Assembly: GCF_000321225.1 (NCBI RefSeq)
Contig: NW_004450944.1
Coordinates: 774,591 to 838,590, forward strand
Direction: 5' to 3'
DNA from: Odobenus rosmarus divergens
Taxonomy: Eukaryota; Chordata; Mammalia; Carnivora; Odobenidae
Length of the DNA stretch: 64,000 nt
A program made the position numbers and the translations under genes. Positions 1 to 11,395 of this stretch are shown piece after piece (the stretch's first letter is position 1; each line of letters starts with the position of its first letter). The notes beneath the pieces are model-generated. The model worked only from the letters and a program-made list of their open reading frames with translations. It had not been told where the DNA came from and did not search any database.

Positions 1-1114
1 AAAAAAAAAAGACAGTTAAAAAGAATTAACTTTGAAAGACTAAAGAATCCTGGTAAAAAAGCCATGAATTCTATGTGCAGTATTCCCCTAATGCTGGAGT
101 TCTGCCATTCTCATTGATCAGTAAACTTGGTCTTGGCTGGCTGTTCTTGCTGATCTTCTAGGGGAGGGGCCTGTTGCCGTGGTTCCCAAATGTCTTTGCC
201 GGAAGCGGAATTGCCCCAGCCTTGCCGGTCCGGGCTAAGTAATCTGCTCGGGTTTGCTCTTGGGAGCTTTTGTTCCCTGCAAGCTTTCCGTACAGCTTTG
301 GAGGACGAGACTGAAAATGGCGGCCTCCCAGTCTCCCCGCTGGAGGAGCCGAGAACTCGGGGCCCTGTTCCTCGGTGCGCCCCCAGAGAAAAGCAGTCAG
401 TCACTCCTGTCTCCCTGGTCTCCGGCCGCACTCTGTGCTCACCCGGCCTGTGACCGAGCATTTCTATCTCTGGCACCTGACTCAGTGTGGAGTCTCCAAA
501 CCCAGCAGATCCCTGTGGTGCACTCCCACGCTGCTCCTCCCGGGGGAGGAAGGGGAGTCTCCCTGGATCGGCCGCTTGTTGGGTCCCTACTGGATGAGCA
601 GTGGCCTGACTGTCACCGATCACAGTTTACGGCAACCCCGAGCTGAGAGCCTGCTCCCCGGCTCCGTCTCTGCAGCTGGCTTCCCCGCTTTGATACCTGG
701 GAGCTCTGCCGCACTCAGGCACCCCCAGTCTTTCTGTGACCCCGAGGGTCCTGAGACCACACTGTCCCATGAGCGTTCCACCCCCCGCTTAGCCACTCGA
801 GCGATGTCCCTCAGAGGAGCCAACTTCTAAAAGTTCTGATATTGTGCTCCGTGGCTCTATCACTTGCCAGAAGCGGCCGACAGATGCCCCCTCCCCCACC
901 ATCTATCCTCCTGAATATCGCCTCAGATTCACTTCTTTGTGCGTCCTACCTTCCAGAAAGTGGTCGCTTTTCTGTTTAGAGAGTTGTTGCTATTCTTTTC
1001 TTCGATCTCCTGTTGAGTTCGTAGGTGTTCAGAATGGTCTGATCCCTATCCAGCTGAATTCCTGAGACCAGACGAAATCCAGGTCTCCTACTCCTCCACC
1101 ATCTTGCTCCCAGC
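1..1114 (-). mobile_element. Carnivoran LINE-1, 5' UTR (5' end of a copy running off the left edge)
   Basis: Read on the minus strand, the element starts with GCTGGGAGCAAGATGG near 1114 and runs leftwards through a GC- and CpG-rich 5' UTR. It reaches an A/T-rich stretch at 1-60 that matches the end of the 5' UTR before ORF1 in carnivoran L1 (matched from memory). A 5' end is present, so this copy was not 5'-truncated. Whether ORF1 and ORF2 are intact cannot be seen. The L1 5' UTR is the element's internal Pol II promoter. The insertion interrupts an MLT1-like LTR at 1116-1251; the other flank lies outside the window. Many CpGs survive, which suggests a fairly young copy. Confidence 0.88.
111..623 (-). 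other. Long stop-free frame inside the L1 5' UTR (sense strand)
   Basis: On the L1 sense strand about 170 codons are free of stops. The frame opens after a TAA, so its first codon is GTG. The first ATG is codon 55 (459-461), leaving about 116 codons, rich in Pro, Gly, Arg and Ser. No domain, signal peptide or membrane segment is visible. GC-rich sequence with few stop triplets explains much of this. It would differ from the primate L1 ORF0, which is antisense. I treat it as probably untranslated. Confidence 0.15.
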
Positions 1115-1115
1115 G

Positions 1116-1251
1116 TTAATCCCATTTATGAAGATTCCCATGACGTCAGCAATTCCCAAAGGCCCCACCTCCTAATACCATCACCTTGGGCATCAGGATT
1201 TCAATACAATACATACAATTTTTGAGGGGACACATTCAGACCAAAGCATAC
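1116..1251 (-). mobile_element. MLT1/MaLR-like LTR fragment, split by the L1
   Basis: On the minus strand it reads GGTCTGAATGTGTCCCCTC, then the CCTGATGCCCAAGGTGATGG block and GGAGGTGGGGCCTTTGGGA. This is the 5' half of the same LTR type that is nearly complete at 24,556-24,875. The rest presumably lies beyond the L1, left of the window. Subfamily not assigned. Confidence 0.65.
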
Positions 1252-1690
1252 TGTCGTAGTTTGGGTTCCCCCAGAAGCAAACTCTGAGACAGGGATTCCA
1301 GAGCAAGCAATTCCTAGGGCAGATAATCCCAGGAAATACTGGTAGGTGAATGGGAAGTGAGACACAGAAGGAGAGGATGCTTTTTAAGCCAATTTCACTG
1401 GAGTTTAATTTCATAGAGAAACTCTGGCAAACAGCATCAAACACAAGCCTTAGAGTGATCCCATCTGAAAGGGTGAGGGAGCTGGGGTATTTATACACCA
1501 ACACTCATCAGTCATTGGTTGAGAGCTGCTCCTGCTCTCTTTTGGCAGAGATGCAAATGCTAGGAGCCAGAAGTCAGGCTGGTATGAATGAGACAGATAA
1601 GGTCCAAGGTACCAGACTGGGTACACAGACTCATCTAAGTCTCACAACAACCAGGAGAGGTTGGCATACTAACCAGCCTGAAATGGGGCA
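1252..1690 (+). mobile_element. ERVL-type LTR-like repeat
   Basis: It begins TGTCGTAGTTTGGGTTCCCC followed by AGAAGCAAACTCTGAGACAGG and ends near GGGGCA, giving TG...CA ends and about 440 bp. Related sequences with the same 'GGTCCCCAGAAGCAGA ... TTTATTGGGG' theme occur at 22,145, 23,620 and 29,290. I recognise the type as an old mammalian LTR but cannot name the family. No internal retroviral sequence is adjacent. Confidence 0.5.
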
Positions 1691-2092
1691 TAAAAATGTG
1701 AAATAATGTTCTCCAAGTCAACAGGGAATAAATGGTAGAGATAAGTGAGGACCCCAGAGGCTACATGCTTAAACTATGCTACATTTTATACTACCCCTCT
1801 CCTTGTACATCCATGCTGCGTTTCTTGATTTTTCCTATTCAAATAGATTCAACAAATTGATAAGACTCATATGAGATAGTGCTCCTCCTATATGAATCCA
1901 TACGTTAGCAAGAAAGGGAAGGATTTAGGGAAAAGATAACACATTGGATTTTGGAATTGTTGGGTTTGAGTTGACAGGAGGACATCTAGGAGGAAAGATC
2001 TAGAGGCAGGTACATCAATGGATCTGGCTTTTAAGGGGGGGTACATGCTGTAGAAACAAGTGTGGGTTTTGTCAGCACACACATGAGCTATG
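1691..2092. other. Single-copy spacer
   Basis: AT-rich DNA without a recognised repeat or ORF of note. A six-G run lies near 2035. Confidence 0.4.
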
Positions 2093-2703
2093 GACTGAAT
2101 TTTGTCCCTCAAAATTTGTATATTGAAGCCCCGAAGCCCCAAAGCCCATACCTCAGAATGTGACTGTATTTGGAGACAGGGCCTTTAAAGAGGTAAATGA
2201 GTTAAAATGAGGCTGTTAGGTTGGGCCCTAAGCCATCTGACCTTATAAGAAGTGGAGATTAGGGCATACAGGGAGACACCAGGGATGCACTCACATAGAG
2301 GAAAGACCATGTGAAGAGGCAGCAAGAGGAGGAGTGCCTAGGTGGCTCAGTCGTGAAGCGTCTGCCTTCAGCTCAGGTCATGATCCCAGGGTCTTGGCTC
2401 CGCATTGGGTTCCCGGCTCCATGGGAAGCCTGCTTCTCCCACTCCCCCTGCTTGTGTTCCCTCTCTTGCTGTGTCTCTCTCTGTCAAATAAATAAATAAA
2501 ATCTTAAAAAAAAAAAAAAAGAGGGCAGCAAGAGGACAGCCATCTGCAAACTCAGGAGAGACGCTTCAGAAGAATCCAATCCTGCCAGCACCTTGAACTT
2601 GGACTTCCAGCCTCTAGAAATGTGAGAAGATGAATTCTGTTGTTTAAACTACCTAAGTCTGTGGTATCTTGTTATGGCAGCTCTAGCAGATTTATGCAAC
2701 ATG
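2093..2703 (+). mobile_element. MLT1-type MaLR solo LTR, interrupted by a SINE
   Basis: The two halves, 2093-2330 and 2524-2703, make one LTR. It runs from TATGGACTGAATTTTGTCCC through ACCTCAGAATGTGACTGTAT and CCTTATAAGAAG. It ends with GGACTTCCAGCCTCTAGAA and TGTTGTTTAAACTACC. This order is diagnostic of MLT1 LTRs (ERVL-MaLR). The SINE at 2331-2523 splits it, so the LTR is older. Confidence 0.85.
2331..2523 (+). mobile_element. SINEC (CAN-SINE)
   Basis: tRNA-Lys-derived carnivore SINE with head GTGCCTAGGTGGCTCAG, a CT-rich middle and tail AAATAAATAAAATCTT plus A15. Exact 13-bp target-site duplications (GGCAGCAAGAGGA) lie at 2318-2330 and 2524-2536. Such SINEs are transcribed by Pol III from an internal promoter and moved by L1 proteins. 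Confidence 0.95.
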
Positions 2704-2884
2704 GTGGCTGTCGTCATGGTCTAGGGGGATCTATCTGGGAGCCAAGGGAAGGTATTTTATTTTAAAATATTATGACTGTTCATGTGAGCCAGTGCTGCAT
2801 AGTGGGCAAGAAAGATAAGGACTGACAGCTATCCATTGGGGGGAGCATAGGGAAGAAGTAGGAGGAAAATGGGAAAATTAGCAT

Positions 2885-3035
2885 TTTATACATACTACCC
2901 TATTTGGTCCTCTTGTCAGTCTTAGGATGGAAGTATCATCCTGCCTCGTGTCCTACAATTAATAGGTAGTAGAGCCAGTATTAGAACCAGGTATGTTCGA
3001 CTCCCACCAGTCCTCTCTTTCTAGTACACCATGCT
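2885..3035 (-). mobile_element. MIR SINE (reverse)
   Basis: The stretch TAGGTAGTAGAGCCAGTATTAGAACCAGG followed by TCGACTCCCACCAG matches the reversed tRNA-related half of MIR, with a decayed core upstream. Boundaries are approximate. Confidence 0.55.
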
Positions 3036-4159
3036 CATCTACCCTGTCTTGAGGGTGGACAGCCAAGGACATCTCTGCAGCCCCATCCAGTTCACCTTCT
3101 TAGATGTTAAGTGGCTACTCCCATCTTGTTCCTGCCAATTACTAGGAACTTAGGAAACTCAGCTCCATTTCTGGTGACCCAACATTCTAATGATAAAATT
3201 CTTGGAATAGACTGGCAGGGAGATACGTTCTCACTGCACAGCTATTCTCCCTTCCCAGGAAAGCCTCACAGAACCATGGCGTCCAGAGCTCATCTCCTGA
3301 GTGGTGGATCTCAACTCAGCTGCTGCTGCCTGATCTCAGCCCTACTTTGAGACATAGGTTTCTGTCCCCCACAGACTTTACAGCTGCCCCATCTTCTCCC
3401 TACCATGTCCTGTGTTTCCTGCCAACTCCCACTTGGCACTCGTCCCCTCTGCCTGGGCAGTTCTGTCCAGGACCTGCCAGGGTCTCATTATGACAAGCAA
3501 ACCCAAACATTTACCCAGGACCATAAGAAAATAGATGAGATCATGGAATTATTGACATGAATCTTTTTTAGGAAAACTTATAAAAAATGGGGGAAAAGTG
3601 AGAGGATTCGGGATGGATAAATGTTATTCTAAGTGGAGGTTTTATTTCCTGAATATGGTCAAGAAAGGATTATTAAGTTAATGGGTTTTGAGCACTTAGA
3701 AGAAAAATGATGGCCACTAGACATTAACATCATGTCCCTAAAACATAAAATTGGTCAACTTTTTAATGTTTCTAGGCAATAAATCAGAAGCTGTGAACAC
3801 TGAAGAGTTTAATTTTATGAAGGGTCTGACAAGACTCTCAAAATACTCGAAGAGATACAATGTGGGCTGGACAGCAACACAGTTAATTATCTGCTTTCCC
3901 AACCACAAAGCCTCTAGAATTCATCTTTCCTTGGACCAAAAACCTAACTGTGTTGGGCCTCTTTCTGCTTCAATCCATTCTGCACATCTGCTGATCTCAC
4001 CTTCCTAACTTAGCCTCTGGCATTTCCTGTTTCACCCAGATTTAGCCTGACCTGATTTCTATTCTCAAGAAAATACATTAACTTTGGCATGCCACTGAAC
4101 TGGCATGGGAAATGGGTTATCAGACCGGGGAAGTAAGGGGTAGGCAAAGATTTCTTAAC
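3036..4159. other. Single-copy DNA, no gene seen
   Basis: Mixed composition. The longest open frames are 79 and 85 codons, show no family resemblance and have no convincing splice context. No repeat recognised. Confidence 0.4.
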
Positions 4160-5205
4160 CAGGACATAAAAAGCAAGAACTATCTCAACAACAACAACAA
4201 CGACGACAACATTTTAAAAGGATACATAATGCAAAAAAGATAAATTAGATTTCATTAAAATTAGAACCATTGTTCAACAAAACACATCATTAAAAAGTGA
4301 ATGGACAAGCCACAGGATGGGAAAAGATAGTCTAAGTATGTACATCTAACAAAGAACTTATGGTCAGAAGGTATTTTTTTTTAAATTGCAAACCAATAAG
4401 GAAAAGGAAAGAAATTTTTAAAAGGAGCAAGACATGAATGGGCCCTCCACTAAAGAGAATATACAAGTCTAAAGCAAAAAAAAAGGTGTTCAATATTGTT
4501 ACTCATCAGGAAAATCTCAACCAAAACTATAATGAGATGCACCCATGTCACCAGCTGAACAGATAAAATTAAAAGACTGCCACATCAAGTGTTGGCAAGG
4601 ATGTGGGGCAACTGGAACTCTCACACACTGCCAGTGGGAGTAAAATTTGGTCTAACTACTTTGGAAAACTGGAATGTCTACTGATATCTATGCCTACCCT
4701 GTCACAAGGAAGGCTACTTCAGGATAAATGAGTGTGTGTGTCTACAAAAAGACATATGTACAGGAGTATTCATGGCAACTTCATTCCATAGTAGCTCAAA
4801 CTAGAAACAACTTAAATGTCCATTAATAGAAAATGGATAAATAAATTGTGGTACATTCATATAATGGATAAATACCCAGGAATTAAAAGGAACAAATTAT
4901 TGATATATATCATAACATGGGTGCATCTCAAAAACATGTTGAGCAAGAGCGGCCAGTCACAAAAATGTATGTATTTTATGCCATAGATTAGCTAAAATGA
5001 ATCCATGATGACAAATATCTGAATAATGGCCATTTGCATTTGGGAGTGTTATTGACAAACTACCTGGGATGATACAGATGCTCTACACCTTGATCTGAGT
5101 GATAGCTACAGTGGTGGTATGCTACAGAGCTCTGTAAGTTTACTGAGCTGTACATCTAAGATTTTATTTTTACTGTGTGAAAATTATACCCCAATATATA
5201 ATTTT
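4160..5205 (+). mobile_element. Old L1M fragment (3' part of ORF2 and 3' UTR)
   Basis: Decayed L1 phrases appear in order: CATCAAGTGTTGGCAAGGATGTGG, CTCACACACTGCCAGTGGGAG, CTTTGGAAAACTGG, TAAATGTCCATTAATAG, AATGGATAAATAAATTGTGGTAC and the AAAATTATACCCCAATA end. All reading frames are broken. A CAA/CGA triplet tract lies at about 4189-4210. Age and divergence suggest an L1ME/L1M subfamily. Confidence 0.8.
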
Positions 5206-7063
5206 TTTAAAAAATGAGGACAGATAGTGCTAAAATACTTCAGTAAACATAAAGGCTTTAAAAAGCCAAAGAGTGGTTTCTCTTCCTGTTTCTTCATTAT
5301 TAGCCATCCTGCAGGTCTGGAGTTACTCCATTCATGGTTCTAGTCCCATTTTTGATGACCGGTCAATAGAATGCTCCAGTGGAAAAATACCAAATTTGAC
5401 AGCATCCAAATCACCATTGATAGTTAAGACCACCATTATTTTACATACCATCTAGTAGGACAAACATTGCCAATTAAACCATGACATGATGCTTTCTAAT
5501 CATTTCGAATTTATTTTAATCTTATTGAAAGAGCCTTTAAAAGCTAGAAGCTTTATTTAGACACAGAGTGCTATCATTTTCTGTATACATTAAAAGGAAA
5601 ATATAAGCAAATAGGTTGATTAATATAACCCTAAAACTCCTTCATATCCAGAGCCTAATCTTTCAAGAGCGTTTTTGTGCACAATCTCTTAGGAGTGCTC
5701 TGTTACTGTCTCAGATTTTCTCCCCAGTTTCTGACATCAAATGTGCAAGTCAAATGCTGGTATTTTCTTGATCTTGCAGAGGGGTCAACGGTAGATTTTC
5801 AGACAACAACCTAGACTCTTATTTCTTCAAGTGGTCCTTCAATGCTTTGTTGACTGAAATGTTGAGGCTACCACTCCAATGAGGGACCCAAGAATAACAA
5901 ACGAGTTTGTACACGCACAGGAAATGAGAACCATCTCATGACCTCGTGGCCAACAAAGATTCTAAGATATCCACTGCAATTTCAGAATTATTAATGAATA
6001 TGTAAAGCACCTTGTCCTAAGCAATAATCGGTACTTGAGTGGCTGGGGAGTCTTGGCAAATGTGTTAATTCTCAATATGGTTATCAGCTGATAGTCACTG
6101 AGGAATAATTTTATTATCATCTCTAAAGCTATAGGTGAGTCAGTTACATTGTACCTAAGAAAGAATGTAGGTTATTAATGGTCAGAGAAGAGGTTAGAAA
6201 AAGTAGTGCAAAAAGTAAGTTGGCACCATCTCCACCTAAAGGGGGGTGACCTGCCCGAGTACCCCTTTGGCAGAATTTTCCTGTAGTGGAGATGGAGGTC
6301 TCCACTGGAGACCAGACCTGGATAACTCCAGCCATTAAGCTCCCCAACCAATGCCCCTTGCTCTGTCCCCATGTTTATAAGCAAAACTGAAGTGATGATT
6401 TGATGCTCTAAGTAGCTTTCCTACAAGAAAAGAATACACTGAGTGGATGACAGGAGTTACCCTGTCCGCAACATATTTAAGTTTCTCATCACAAATCAAT
6501 AAAGTGGTATAATTACAAGCTGTGTGAGTTTAGTTCATGGGATTCATCCCGAGCAGTGGTCAAAACCTGGATTGGTTTTGTAGAGTCCCCAGCAGGCCTG
6601 GAGCGCAGGGTCAGACTGCAGTGCAGGCAGACCCCTTTCCACCAGCCATTTCGAACCCCGGTGTGCACCCTCGGAGACCTTCCTGGAACCAGACATACCG
6701 CACCAGAGGCATGTGTTGGGTGATACATGACCCTGAATTCAGGGTCCCCAGGCCTCCTTTACTAGCCTCAGCTGTTCCTTGCAGCTCCACTTATTCATGG
6801 GGCTGCTACAAACAGAAAGTAAGGTGACCATCATGGCCAACTGGTTTGTGAGAACTCTACATCACGTTTTCCCTGAAGTGATTTGCAATGCTGGCTTTTG
6901 TCCCCTGTCTAGCATCCAGCCAGAGTCCACACTGATGAGGCGGATACACAGTATTTCTCCTTAGGAACGATCACCCTGAGGAGAAACGACAGCCTCCACT
7001 GAGCCATGCCTGATGTGCTGACACAGTGAACAAACCCACCCCCTCGTCTTCCAGGGTGCTCAC
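5206..7063. other. Single-copy DNA, no gene seen
   Basis: No repeat recognised over about 1.85 kb. Open frames of 60-96 codons overlap on both strands near 6144-6960 and show no recognisable protein. The 6540-6760 part is GC-richer than its surroundings. Confidence 0.4.
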
Positions 7064-7079
7064 TAGATTACCCTTTGGG

Positions 7080-7281
7080 GGGCCCCTGGGTGGCTCAGTC
7101 GGGTAAGCGTCTGCCTTTGGCCCAGGTCATGATCCCAGGGTCCTGGGGTCGAGTCCCACATCGGGCTCCCTGCTCAGCGGGGAGTCTGCTCCTTCCTCTC
7201 CCTCTGCCCCCCACTCATGCTTACTCTCTCTCTCTCTAATACTCTCTCTCTCTCTCAAATAAATAAAATCTTTTAAAAAAA
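7080..7281 (+). mobile_element. SINEC (CAN-SINE)
   Basis: Nearly full-length copy with head GCCCCTGGGTGGCTCAG, two CT tracts and tail AAATAAAATCTTTTAAA. Target-site duplications at 7064-7079 and 7282-7297 match at 14 of 16 positions. Confidence 0.93.
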
Positions 7282-7297
7282 TAGATTAAGCTTTGGG

Positions 7298-8604
7298 AAA
7301 AAAGAAGGATGTGCAGGTGGGAAGAAGCTTATCATACAGAATTAGCCAAATGTTAATGGCCTTTATGCTCAAGGCACATTTTTGCAGGGCGTCCAGGCTA
7401 AAAGCTCTTCAGGCACGAGGCTATGAACACAGCAGGGACTTTTTCAGAGTGCTCTGAAATTTACTTTAAGGAGAACAGTCACTTGTATAAAACCAAAAAT
7501 AAAGTTAGGAGGAGAGGAGGTTCAGGAGGAAAGAACTTGTTTCTTTCCAATAAATCAACAAAGAGGAAAAATTTTGATCTTTAAAGCTGTAATTTCTAGC
7601 CTGATATATTAAGCTGCGCATTTTCTAGAGGCTGCTGTTTCGAGGCATTAAGAGACTTGTATTTTAATATAAAACACACAAAACCCTTGCTTTTTTCTCT
7701 GCTGTGCCATTATCTGACTCTTGGCAGGCTTAAAATTCTTCCTTTTAAAACTATTTCCTTTTGGAGGTCAGCTGAAGGCCCAGTTCAAGCACCACATTGA
7801 TAAAACTGAACACAGGACCACTCTTAAAAGCCAGCCATTCTGGGTCCCAGGAGAAAAACACTCCGTGGTGCCAGGCTTCCGAGACATCATGCCTCAAACG
7901 TGGCTTTGTGTCAACGCAGCTGTATCCACAGGCGAAGAGTTAAAAGATTTATTTAAAAATGTTTCCACTTCTGGAAGCCCTCTCTCTGCAACTTCGAGGC
8001 AGTGCAGGAGCAAAGAGCTGGGGGTAGAAAGACGTTCTCTCAGCCACTGAACCCGGGTGTGTGTCGAGTTTCCGTGCCCAGACCCCGGCCCCGGTCTTCC
8101 CGCTGTTCTCCTGAGGTCTGAGCAGGCATGCCCACACAAGTGCCTTGATCATTGGTCAGCATCGAGGTCCAGAAGGAAAAGTCATATTTTGCTGACTGTC
8201 TATATTTAAATGACAAAATATTAAACCCATTTATTCATTCTGCAGACAGGATGAGCTCACAGGGAACCAGATTTTTTTTTTAATTGGCAAAATCTGGTGG
8301 CTTAAGCATATGCAGCCCCAATAGAGCTAGCTTCAGCTTTTCAATCCAGTGAATTCTGTCCCCTTACATCTCCCCAAAGGGCCAGGGGCTTGACTTTGTC
8401 CCTGTACAATTCTCCCAAAGGTAGTGACCGTTATACAGAACGAATGTACAGTAAGACAGGAGTTACAGATACTTGGGGGGAAAGCCAGATTATGTGGGGC
8501 AACTAAGTGTTTGACTACCAGTGGAGAATGGGAAAAATGGTGTCACTCTTAAAGTGGGAAGAGGATTGTCACTGATTGACAAGAGCAGATACACATTCCT
8601 GGCT
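7298..8604. other. Single-copy DNA with a short CpG cluster
   Basis: No repeat recognised. An open frame at 7721-8050 starts at TTG, not ATG, so it has no normal initiation codon. A small CpG cluster at about 8045-8105 (ACCCGGG, GTCGAG, CCCCGGCCCCGG, CCCGCTG) stands out from an AT-rich background. Confidence 0.4.
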
Positions 8605-8790
8605 CTTAAGTCAGCTTTTTATTGAAGTATAATGTATATATGGAAAAATACAGAAATGACACATAAACAGCCTGATGAACTTTCGAAAAGCTAGCAGACC
8701 CACTTAACCAGCACTCAGAGCAACAAACAGCATGCCATCAGACCATCAGAAGCGACCACATCTCCTCCTGCCCACAGGTCTTTATCTTCG
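8605..8790 (-). mobile_element. Old L1M 3'-end fragment (antisense)
   Basis: TTTTTATTGAAGTATAATGT followed by GCCTGATGAACTTTCGAAAAG, then ACTTAACCAGCACTCAGA, resembles the antisense 3' UTR of L1M elements. Diverged; limits uncertain. Confidence 0.5.
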
Positions 8791-8799
8791 CACCAGGCA

Positions 8800-8997
8800 G
8801 CAGTCAGCAAATCTGCCTCCTCCAGTTTTTGTAAATTAAGATTTATTACAACACAGCCACACCTATCCATTTACATATTGTCTATGGCTACTTCGGCACT
8901 AGACTAGCAGTGAGCAGTTACAACAAAGACCTTATGGCCTGAGCAAACTAAAATATTTACTACCTGGACCTTTGCAGAAAAGGTTTGCAGACCCCTG
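8800..8997 (-). mobile_element. MER1/Charlie-type hAT miniature transposon
   Basis: The core reads GTTTTTGTAAATTAAG, then CAACACAGCCACACC, ATTGTCTATGGCTACTTC and AATATTTACTACCTGGACC. It ends GGTTTGCAGACCCCTG, the inverted-repeat end of MER1-like non-autonomous hAT elements. The other end (GTCAGCAAA) is eroded. No transposase is present. Confidence 0.7.
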
Positions 8998-9003
8998 TTC
9001 TAC

Positions 9004-9285
9004 GGTACCACTACCCAGTAGAATATAATCATTTTCTAGTAGCCAGATTAAAACATAAAAATAAACAGATAAAATTAATTTTAATATTTTACTTACCTAA
9101 CGAATCTAAAATACTATCATTTTAATATGTAATCAATATAAAGAATGAGATATGTTCTCTTTTTTTCATACTGTTTCCCAATCCGGTATTTTATACTTAA
9201 CAACACATCTCAATTCATGCAAGCCACATTCCAAGTGCTCAACAGGCCCGCGTATGGCCAGGGGCTACTGTGTGGGACAGCACAG
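9004..9285 (+). mobile_element. Second hAT-like miniature transposon
   Basis: AGTAGCCAGATTAAAACATAAAA, AATTAATTTTAATATTTTACTT, TATGTAATCAATATAAA, CACATCTCAATTC and the end GGGACAGCACAG match a common mammalian non-autonomous hAT family; its name is not assigned here. The flanks TTCTACGG and TTCTAGAA fit a decayed 8-bp target duplication. It abuts the MER1-like element. Confidence 0.6.
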
Positions 9286-10136
9286 TTCTAGAATACCCTC
9301 CCGCTCTCCAAAGCTGGAGCTCCAGCGCCTCTACCCCTTCACTCATCCCACTGTCAGCCTGGCTCGCCCCCTTCAAATGCACGGGCATTTTTCGGCATAA
9401 GCTTCCCTGATTCCTTAACATGTGAAATGAAAAACTGCATTCAGAAATCATGCAACTTGTGCTTGTCACTTATCTCTAGGACAAAGCACAGAAGAACTAA
9501 CTGCCTAAACTCACAACTTCATGAGAAAGAGCAGAAGGAGTTGGTGAGGAGCCTCAGGACCCTTTGGACTTCTGTTCGTGGGGAAATGATGCTAACACAC
9601 GAGCTAACACAAACTGCAAACAATGCTTGAGATGAAGGAGGAAAGAAAAAAAGAGGACTTGATGAGCATCCCTAAGAAGACCTTCCGCAATTCAGCAATG
9701 TCATTATTCTATGTAGCAATAAAAGAAGGTTCGTTGGCTGCAGGGCTGAATGCTAATTCTGGGCTGCCCAGTGATACAAAAACAAAGAAACAAAAGAAAA
9801 ACTGAATCATTGCCAATGTTGAAAAATGAAGACATGACACTTAACAAGTATGAATTTTTGGCCTCTTTTGAAAAACTACAAGGGCTGGCAACACCAGTCC
9901 TACATTCCCATGTGAGAAACAGTCAGCTGGATGGAACAGCAGATGTCCCCTCCCCCCCAGAAGGAATTGGGTCCCCAGTTATCACACACCATTTGTGTAT
10001 CTTTTTCCATGCCTACTTGGTTTTTGAGCCTGTGCCCCCTGCAGTAGACATAACTATTTGAGACACCCAGATAACTTTGGAATTCTGACAGGCTAATATT
10101 GAGAGTAACAGTTCCAAGCCATTGACAATAGAAAAT
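9286..10136. other. Single-copy DNA, no gene seen
   Basis: Short open frames run through 9427-10061, but I recognise no product and see no coherent exon structure. Composition is AG-rich at 9520-9800. Confidence 0.35.
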
Positions 10137-10147
10137 AAACTTAGCAG

Positions 10148-10353
10148 GGGCACCTGGGTGGCTCAGTTAGTTAAGCGACTGCCTTGGGCTCAGGTCATGA
10201 TCCTGGAGCCCTGGGATCAAGTCCCACATCAGGCTCCTTGCTTGGAGGGGAGTCTGCTTCTCCCTCTGACCCTCCCCCCTCTCATGCACTCTCTCTCTCT
10301 CTCTCATTCTCTCAAATAAATAAATAAAATCTTTAAAAAAAAAGAAAAGAAAA
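10148..10353 (+). mobile_element. SINEC (CAN-SINE)
   Basis: Full-length copy with head GGCACCTGGGTGGCTCAG, 'CATGATCCTGGAGCCCTGGG' middle and A-rich tail. Exact 11-bp target duplications AAACTTAGCAG lie at 10,137-10,147 and 10,354-10,364. Confidence 0.95.
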
Positions 10354-10364
10354 AAACTTAGCAG

Positions 10365-11034
10365 AAGTAAGAATGATTACGTTTCAGATTATATTCTAGT
10401 GGTTTCAGTTCAATCTTGAGGGGCTTTGATCCTTTAGCTTATATCTTGGCAGAATCGTTGACCCCAGATTCAGAGGCAAGAGATGGTTTTTATCCTTTAA
10501 ATATCTGAGACGATGAAGTGTTTAATGGGTAGCTCCCAAGAGCACAGGATTGCAATTACAAACTGTTTCCAGTCTTACCAGCCAAACAGGAAAAATATTC
10601 CATCGGCAACATTTCTGGAGTTATTCTCTCTTAAAGTATTGTGGCATTGGAGTTTGACATACTTGAGGATTTAAATATGATTGACAATCAGGAAACTAAG
10701 TTTATTCTTTCAACATCCCCATCCAAACTATTTGTATCCTGAATCTTGTTAATTTACCTGAATCCTGTTGTATGCAAAGTTACAAACTAGCCATGACATT
10801 TCATTGCCATGTTATATAGAACTAAAAAAATGTATTTTTAGGAAGTCAACACCTTTTATTTGAAAACGTTTTGAAGACTGAAAGTGATTTTGTCAGAATA
10901 ATTTTCTACTTCTGACAAGACTCGTTCTTCTCAAAACAAACTCAAAGGAAGTGATTCTCTTCTTTAATGTTGCTTGCCCTTTTACTTTTTGAACATGCTG
11001 GTGGGGTGTGGTTGTATGAGATTACTGGATTGGA
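10365..11034. other. Single-copy AT-rich DNA
   Basis: No repeat, ORF of interest or CpG cluster recognised. Confidence 0.4.
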
Positions 11035-11395
11035 GGTAAGAGGAGCTGTCTTTGACTAGCTGTACAATATAGAAGCTCTGTTGATCTAGAAGCTGTGTCT
11101 GACTAGTTGTGTAACCTAGAAAGGAGTTGGGGTGCCTGTGTGGCTCAGTCAGTTAAGCATCTGCCTTAGGCTCAGGTCATGATCCCAGGGACCTGGGATC
11201 AAGCCCCATATCTGGCTCCCTGCTCAGTGGGGAGTCTGCTTCTCCCTCTACCCCTCTCTCCTGCTTGTGATCTTTCTCTCTCTCATACTCTATCTCAAAT
11301 AAATAAAATCTTTAAAAAAAAATAAAAAGGAGTTGCGTCCCTCCTCTGAGCCTCAGTTTCCCTGTATTTAAAGTATGATGATGGCTTGGTGAATT
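11035..11395 (+). mobile_element. MIR SINE, split by a SINEC
   Basis: The halves 11,035-11,129 and 11,336-11,395 join to read CTGACTAGTTGTGTAACC then CCTCTGAGCCTCAGTTTCCC and a TATTTAAAGTATGATGATGG end. This is the MIR core. The SINEC at 11,130-11,325 entered inside it. Confidence 0.7.
11130..11325 (+). mobile_element. SINEC (CAN-SINE) inside MIR
   Basis: Head GGGTGCCTGTGTGGCTCAG, tail AAATAAATAAAATCTTTAAA. Exact target duplications AAAGGAGTTG at 11,120-11,129 and 11,326-11,335 restore an uninterrupted MIR when removed. Confidence 0.95.

Noticed and set aside
375..830. 151-codon plus-strand open frame
   Set aside because: It is antisense to the GC-rich L1 5' UTR, where stop codons are scarce on both strands.
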